16,528 nt of DNA from Phycisphaerae bacterium (GTDB lineage Bacteria > Planctomycetota > Phycisphaerae > Sedimentisphaerales > Anaerobacaceae). Shown here in pieces: positions 13,045 through 16,528 of this stretch. The stretch covers positions 1 through 16,528 of the forward strand of contig DAOUVA010000023.1 of the NCBI GenBank assembly GCA_030667885.1, given 5' to 3'. The notes beneath the pieces were generated by a model that saw only the letters and a program-made list of their open reading frames with translations, was not told where the DNA came from and searched no databases. Positions within the stretch are counted from its first letter, which is position 1; each line of letters opens with the position of its first letter. Both the position numbers and the translations under genes were made by a program.

Positions 13045-15525
13045 TTACCTTTGACCAACAAGAGCTAACGCCGCATTGTCGAAATTTTTCTGTTGATTAT
13101 AAGCGGCTGCCTGCACTTTTAATGCTTTTTGCCGTATCTGGCTTGATACTTCTGAATCTAAAAGCTGCCGGCAAACAGTAATTGTTTGAGAGCTTTGACC
13201 AATATCCAAACATACCTCTGCTAATCTGAGGGCTATTTCGTGCGACAAAGGTCCCGGGGTAGCGCTAATAAGAATATCTGTTAATTTTTTGTGGGCAAAA
13301 TCCAAATCTCCTTTAGCTATGTGGCAGTTTGCTAACTCAAAATACATTCTTATTTTCAATTGAGAGTCAGGCAGATATTCAGCATTGTCGCCAAGTACTG
13401 CAATTGCTTTATCCGGCAAGCCCATAAGACGAAGAACTTTGCTCTTGAGAAGTAATATCTCGATAGACTCTTTCGTCGAGAACTGCCAGGAGTCTATAGT
13501 CTCCAGCAATGTAAGAGCCTGGACGAAATTCTCCAGATGTATCTGTGTTTCAACCAAAGCCGAGACAGTCTCGACATATCTTTCTCTGGCAAGACTCCCC
13601 ACCGGTCCGCTTAGTGCATATTGAAAAGCAAGGGATGCCTGTTGATAGTTCCCTAATGCCAGATTGGTCTTGCCCAAATGAAAGTAAGCCAAGTAAAAAT
13701 CTTCATCTGTAGGATCATTAGCAAGTTTGATGTATTTAACCAGCCATTTGGCAGCAGTCTCGTAGTCCCGAATCTCATAAGAACATGTACCGGCTCCAAG
13801 GGCGGAAGCAGTCTGTAATTCCAGAGACAAACCGAGATTGTTTACTTTTCGATAGAGCCTTATGGCTTCATTGAAAAAACCGGCGTTCCTGGTTGCATCG
13901 GCAAGATTCAAACAAGCCTGACCATAATATTCGGTTTCAGGATACTGCTCAACAAGCTGGGTCAAATCTTCTCTGGCACCGGAATAGTCAAGTAGCTCAG
14001 CTTTGAGTTTGCTCGAACTTAACAGTGCATAGGGCGCCAAAGATGTTTGTGAAAATTGATTTGCCACCAATTTATACTCTGCAATCGCACTGGCGGGCTG
14101 GTCTCCCTGAGTGTGCAAAAGCCCCAAAGCAAAATGAGCATTTGGAACACGTTTGTCTTCATGGAATGTAAGTAAAATATTTCTCCAAAGTGAAACAGCC
14201 TCCTGGGTAAGCAAATTTACGTATTCCGATAACGATGAATAGTCAGCCGGATTGTGAATTGTTAAGATTCCTTTTTCATCAATATGGGATAACAAGCCCA
14301 CGTGCCCTGTGGCCACCTCGATGGCCTGCTGTGCTGTAGCAGAAGGTAGATATAAACTCACCGGCCTTTTGCGGACGGCATTCCCTGCCGGTTCGGCAGC
14401 CTGTATCTTGTTTTGAATCCAGGAAATATCAAGGCCTGCATTTGCCACAAATCTTGCCAGTAACTCTTCAACAGATGCCCCATAAGCGATGACAGACCAA
14501 CGAGGCAGAACACCTTGCTGTTCGAGCTTTCGAATCTGTGGGCTGAGCAAACCTTCTTTTAGCTGCTCTAAGCCGGAATTCAGAAGGCTGCGAAGCTGGG
14601 CCTGGTCAAGATTTATGAAAGGATCAATGTCCCCATAACTGCTCCATAACATGGATTGAACATCTTCATCGGCATCGCATAGCAAAAGTACATTTCTGGT
14701 CATGCACTCAGCAACCAGGAACTGACAATCACGCTGCAATGATAAAATCCAATCCTTGTCGAAATCGATTGCACTGACCATAGCAATCGCCTGATAAGCT
14801 ATGGCTCTCGCTTTGATGTATTGCTTTTTTTGCACTTGCAGTAAACTTAGTTCGTAATTTGCAACCACTCTTATAACAGGAGAACGACTTTTTGAAAGTG
14901 TTCTGAATAAGCTGTTAGCCTGTTCGCTATTGCCTGCCTTATTCAGACATAAAGCCATTTTATACTGCAGGAAATCTCTCAGCAGCTCATCTTTGGCACG
15001 AGCAGGAAGACTCTGATAAAGCTGGTTATAAGCAGCATAAGCTTGACTGTAATCATTTTGCAGATAAAAGTCCCGAGCAACATCCAATGACAGAGGTTGT
15101 GTTGATGGAAACAAAGTAGCCGTCTGTTGTACTGGCTGTTGTACGACCTGTATTGAATCATCAGCCGGCAAAGCAGAAGGACTAATTTGCTGAGTTGCGG
15201 GCGTTGAAATCTTGTTCTGGGACAATAATAAAGGTTTTAAAACCACATACATCAACATTGCCCCAACAGTGATGATTGCGGCAACGAACGCTTTCTGAAG
15301 GTTTGAAAATCGCTTATGTCGAATCGGCCCTCGCAGAGAGCTCTTTGCATTAGAAGGACTTCTTACTGAAGTAGTAGGCGTGGAATTCGCCAGAAGCCTG
15401 TAAAAATCTTCGTCTCCAACGAACACTTCACGCTCCGAGAGATTCCTGTGGACTTCACCCGCAAACAAATCGCTGTCCGATGGGACTTCTGACGAATTTT
15501 CAATTTTCTGATCTTCTTCTGCCAT
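13045..15525 (-). CDS. Membrane-anchored TPR protein with STN-like domain
   Basis: An 826-residue single-pass membrane protein. Residues 1-75 are polar and presumably cytoplasmic, a basic patch (RHKRFSNLQK) precedes the membrane helix (about 79-101), and the rest would be periplasmic. TPR-like helix pairs occupy about 150-250 and about 450-815, giving many repeats. Between them residues about 345-427 (VEELLARFVANAGLDISW, VSLYLPSATAQQAIEVATG, GILTIHNP) resemble the secretin/TonB short N-terminal (STN) fold. TPR plus STN is unusual and suggests an envelope scaffold docking to a secretin-like or ring protein. The ATG at 15525 follows the small membrane gene by 6 nt; its Shine-Dalgarno is weak (AAGAAG). 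A sigma-54 promoter lies 100 bp upstream. No close flagellar homologue is recognised. Confidence 0.75.
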   Translation of the reverse strand: MAEEDQKIENSSEVPSDSDLFAGEVHRNLSEREVFVGDEDFYRLLANSTPTTSVRSPSNAKSSLRGPIRHKRFSNLQKAFVAAIITVGAMLMYVVLKPLLLSQNKISTPATQQISPSALPADDSIQVVQQPVQQTATLFPSTQPLSLDVARDFYLQNDYSQAYAAYNQLYQSLPARAKDELLRDFLQYKMALCLNKAGNSEQANSLFRTLSKSRSPVIRVVANYELSLLQVQKKQYIKARAIAYQAIAMVSAIDFDKDWILSLQRDCQFLVAECMTRNVLLLCDADEDVQSMLWSSYGDIDPFINLDQAQLRSLLNSGLEQLKEGLLSPQIRKLEQQGVLPRWSVIAYGASVEELLARFVANAGLDISWIQNKIQAAEPAGNAVRKRPVSLYLPSATAQQAIEVATGHVGLLSHIDEKGILTIHNPADYSSLSEYVNLLTQEAVSLWRNILLTFHEDKRVPNAHFALGLLHTQGDQPASAIAEYKLVANQFSQTSLAPYALLSSSKLKAELLDYSGAREDLTQLVEQYPETEYYGQACLNLADATRNAGFFNEAIRLYRKVNNLGLSLELQTASALGAGTCSYEIRDYETAAKWLVKYIKLANDPTDEDFYLAYFHLGKTNLALGNYQQASLAFQYALSGPVGSLARERYVETVSALVETQIHLENFVQALTLLETIDSWQFSTKESIEILLLKSKVLRLMGLPDKAIAVLGDNAEYLPDSQLKIRMYFELANCHIAKGDLDFAHKKLTDILISATPGPLSHEIALRLAEVCLDIGQSSQTITVCRQLLDSEVSSQIRQKALKVQAAAYNQQKNFDNAALALVGQR

Positions 15526-15531
15526 AGCTTC

Positions 15532-15708
15532 TTATTTCGCCCCCCACTGCTCTTTCTGTTCGTATTTAAAACGAAACAGTGGGTTCATGATGGCGCATCC
15601 CACAAACAATTTTACTAAAGAAACAGCAATAACTGTGCCAGAGACAGCTATTGCTATAAGGATTGATGTAATTAGAGGCATTTTGCCTGAAAAAACAGAC
15701 TGAAACAT
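15532..15708 (-). CDS. Small membrane protein, 58 or 49 residues
   Basis: A short ORF with one long hydrophobic segment (LITSILIAIAVSGTVIAVSL continuing through VKLFVGCAIM) and a charged C-terminal tail NPLFRFKYEQKEQWGAK. The composition and the 6-nt spacing to the next gene support a real gene. The ATG at 15708 has no Shine-Dalgarno; Met10 at 15681 has AGG about 5 nt upstream and is a likely alternative start. The sigma-54 promoter at 15626-15640 lies inside this reading frame (residues SGTVIA), so transcripts from that promoter could not make the whole protein. No family is recognised. Confidence 0.5.
   Translation of the reverse strand: MFQSVFSGKMPLITSILIAIAVSGTVIAVSLVKLFVGCAIMNPLFRFKYEQKEQWGAK
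15626..15640 (-). promoter_or_regulatory. Sigma-54 (-24/-12) promoter
   Basis: The minus strand reads TGGCACAGTTATTGC followed by T: TGGCAC, 5 bp, TTGC, with the GG and GC elements exactly 10 bp apart as RpoN promoters require. All core bases match and C precedes the TGG. The predicted start near 15614 is about 90 nt before the 826-aa TPR gene. Both sigma-54 activators of the window flank or follow it. Confidence 0.65.
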
Positions 15709-15758
15709 TATTTTAAGGATTGCAGGTAAGAAAAAGATGTCTGGATTCTATACGACTC

Positions 15759-15784
15759 GACAGATTTTCTGACAACGATCTGTC
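15759..15784. promoter_or_regulatory. Inverted repeat, candidate enhancer site
   Basis: GACAGAT (15759-15765) and ATCTGTC (15778-15784) are perfect 7-bp complements 12 bp apart; a second pair TGACA/TGTCA (15770-15774, 15781-15785) is nested within. The centre lies about 130 bp upstream of the sigma-54 -24 element, a usual distance for NtrC-type activator sites. It lies just past the stop of the upstream regulator gene, so a terminator hairpin is the alternative; no T-run supports that. Confidence 0.4.
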
Positions 15785-15790
15785 ATATCT

Positions 15791-16528
15791 TTATGAGGAA
15801 ACATCAACAGGTTGGGATAAGTATGATGAAGCAACTTCGTTTTGCCCCTGTTCTTTTGTACTACAAAGGATATGTGAATTCTTTTCGATATTGTACTGCT
15901 TTACCTTGGCATAAAGGGTTGCTCTGGTTATACCAAGAAGAGCGGCAGCCCTGGTTTTTTGCCAGCCTGTTTTTTGCAAAGCCCGAGAAATCAGCTCGCG
16001 TTCAGCCTTTGCCAACGAAAAATCTTTAATGTGCCCTGTCGTTGGATATTTCGATACTTCGCTCCATTCCGTCGGCTCAATTATAATTCCATTTAATCCG
16101 ATTTTTTCTGTTGTTTCCAACACAATCGCCCTTTCGATAACGTTACGCAACTCACGTACGTTTCCGGGCCAATCGTGTATCTCCAAAGCCTCAATAGCTA
16201 ATTCAGTAAGTGACGTTATCTTGCCGCACTTGTCAGGACAGATAGTCGAGGTCCTGAGAAAGTACTCAGCCAAAATCCGGATGTCCTGCTGTCGCATTTT
16301 GGAACGAAGAGGCGCAAGAGTGATAGGACAGATATTCAGACGGTAATAAAGGTCACGACGGAATCGATTAGCTTGTACTTCATTTTTAAGATTACGATTG
16401 CTCGAAGCCATTATCGTAGCATTGCAGGCGATATCTTTAACACCTCCGACTTTTCGGAAACATTTTTCCTGTAGTACCCGCAGTAATTTAGCCTGCAGAT
16501 CCATCGGCATCTCACTTATTTCATCGAG
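15791..16528 (-). CDS. Sigma-54 enhancer-binding regulator, C-terminal part (cut by right edge)
   Basis: The frame is open to the right edge, where it begins LDEISEMPMDLQAKLLRVLQ, the Walker B region and following helix of a sigma-54 AAA+ domain; the N-terminal domain, Walker A and GAFTGA loop lie outside the window. Downstream come SNRNLKNEV, NRFRRDLYYRLNICPITLAP (arginine-finger region), DWPGNVRELRNVIERAI and a Fis-type helix-turn-helix with GWQKTRAAALLGITRATLYA. An unusual tail of about 30 polar residues follows (through QPVDVSS). It is a second regulator of the same class as the one at 10637-12199 but clearly distinct in sequence. It ends about 150 bp upstream of the sigma-54 promoter, so it is a candidate activator of the flagellar operon. 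Whether it has a receiver domain cannot be seen. Confidence 0.9.
   Translation of the reverse strand, partial: LDEISEMPMDLQAKLLRVLQEKCFRKVGGVKDIACNATIMASSNRNLKNEVQANRFRRDLYYRLNICPITLAPLRSKMRQQDIRILAEYFLRTSTICPDKCGKITSLTELAIEALEIHDWPGNVRELRNVIERAIVLETTEKIGLNGIIIEPTEWSEVSKYPTTGHIKDFSLAKAERELISRALQKTGWQKTRAAALLGITRATLYAKVKQYNIEKNSHILCSTKEQGQNEVASSYLSQPVDVSS

Noticed and set aside
1..16528. CRISPR array, tRNA or rRNA genes
   Set aside because: No regularly spaced repeats and no recognisable tRNA or rRNA segments were seen on reading both strands.

Overview
The window looks like a chromosomal piece of a planctomycete-type bacterium, most plausibly Phycisphaerae-like. The evidence is a flagellar operon whose FliL, FliM, FliN and FlhA are ordinary, interleaved with lineage-type proteins: large TPR proteins, small charged or Cys-containing proteins and a 66-residue CPxC zinc ribbon. 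Codon use is moderate to AT-rich. The taxonomic call is an inference, because no rRNA or other marker is present.

Left part (1 to about 2960), accessory. The 3' end of a DDE transposase gene runs in from the left edge and is followed by about 750 bp without a convincing gene. That stretch holds a perfect 18-bp palindrome and a short hairpin. Next come a zinc-ribbon gene (minus strand), about 550 bp with a good promoter and Shine-Dalgarno but only weak ORFs, and an HPP-family membrane protein gene (minus strand). A structured intergenic region separates HPP from the flagellar genes.

Right part (2963 to 16528), flagellar, all on the minus strand. In transcription order: a sigma-54 enhancer-binding regulator cut by the right edge; a small membrane protein; an 826-residue membrane-anchored TPR protein with a secretin-N-like (STN-like) domain; an exported TPR protein; a full NtrC-type response regulator; fliL; fliM; fliN; flhA; an 81-residue membrane protein; a FliA/WhiG-type sigma factor; a 79-residue highly charged protein; a Cys-motif protein; two lipoproteins; and a FlgM-like anti-sigma factor. 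Most genes are separated by fewer than 60 bp or overlap (fliL/fliM by 4 nt, the 81-aa gene/sigma factor by 17 nt, sigma factor/charged protein by 14 nt), which suggests one long transcription unit.

The sequence suggests a compact regulatory hierarchy. Two sigma-54 activators lie at the head of the cluster, and a near-perfect -24/-12 promoter (15626-15640, minus) lies just before the big TPR gene, with an inverted repeat upstream that could be an enhancer site. The flagellar sigma factor is made from this operon. A sigma-28-like promoter (3272-3298, minus) precedes the FlgM-like gene at the far end, as expected for feedback. The core export genes fliOPQR and flhB, and flhF/flhG, are absent from the window. 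The most interesting points are the embedded sigma-54 promoter, the shifted phospho-acceptor site in the response regulator, the TPR/STN-like fusion, and the lipoprotein pair next to the anti-sigma gene.
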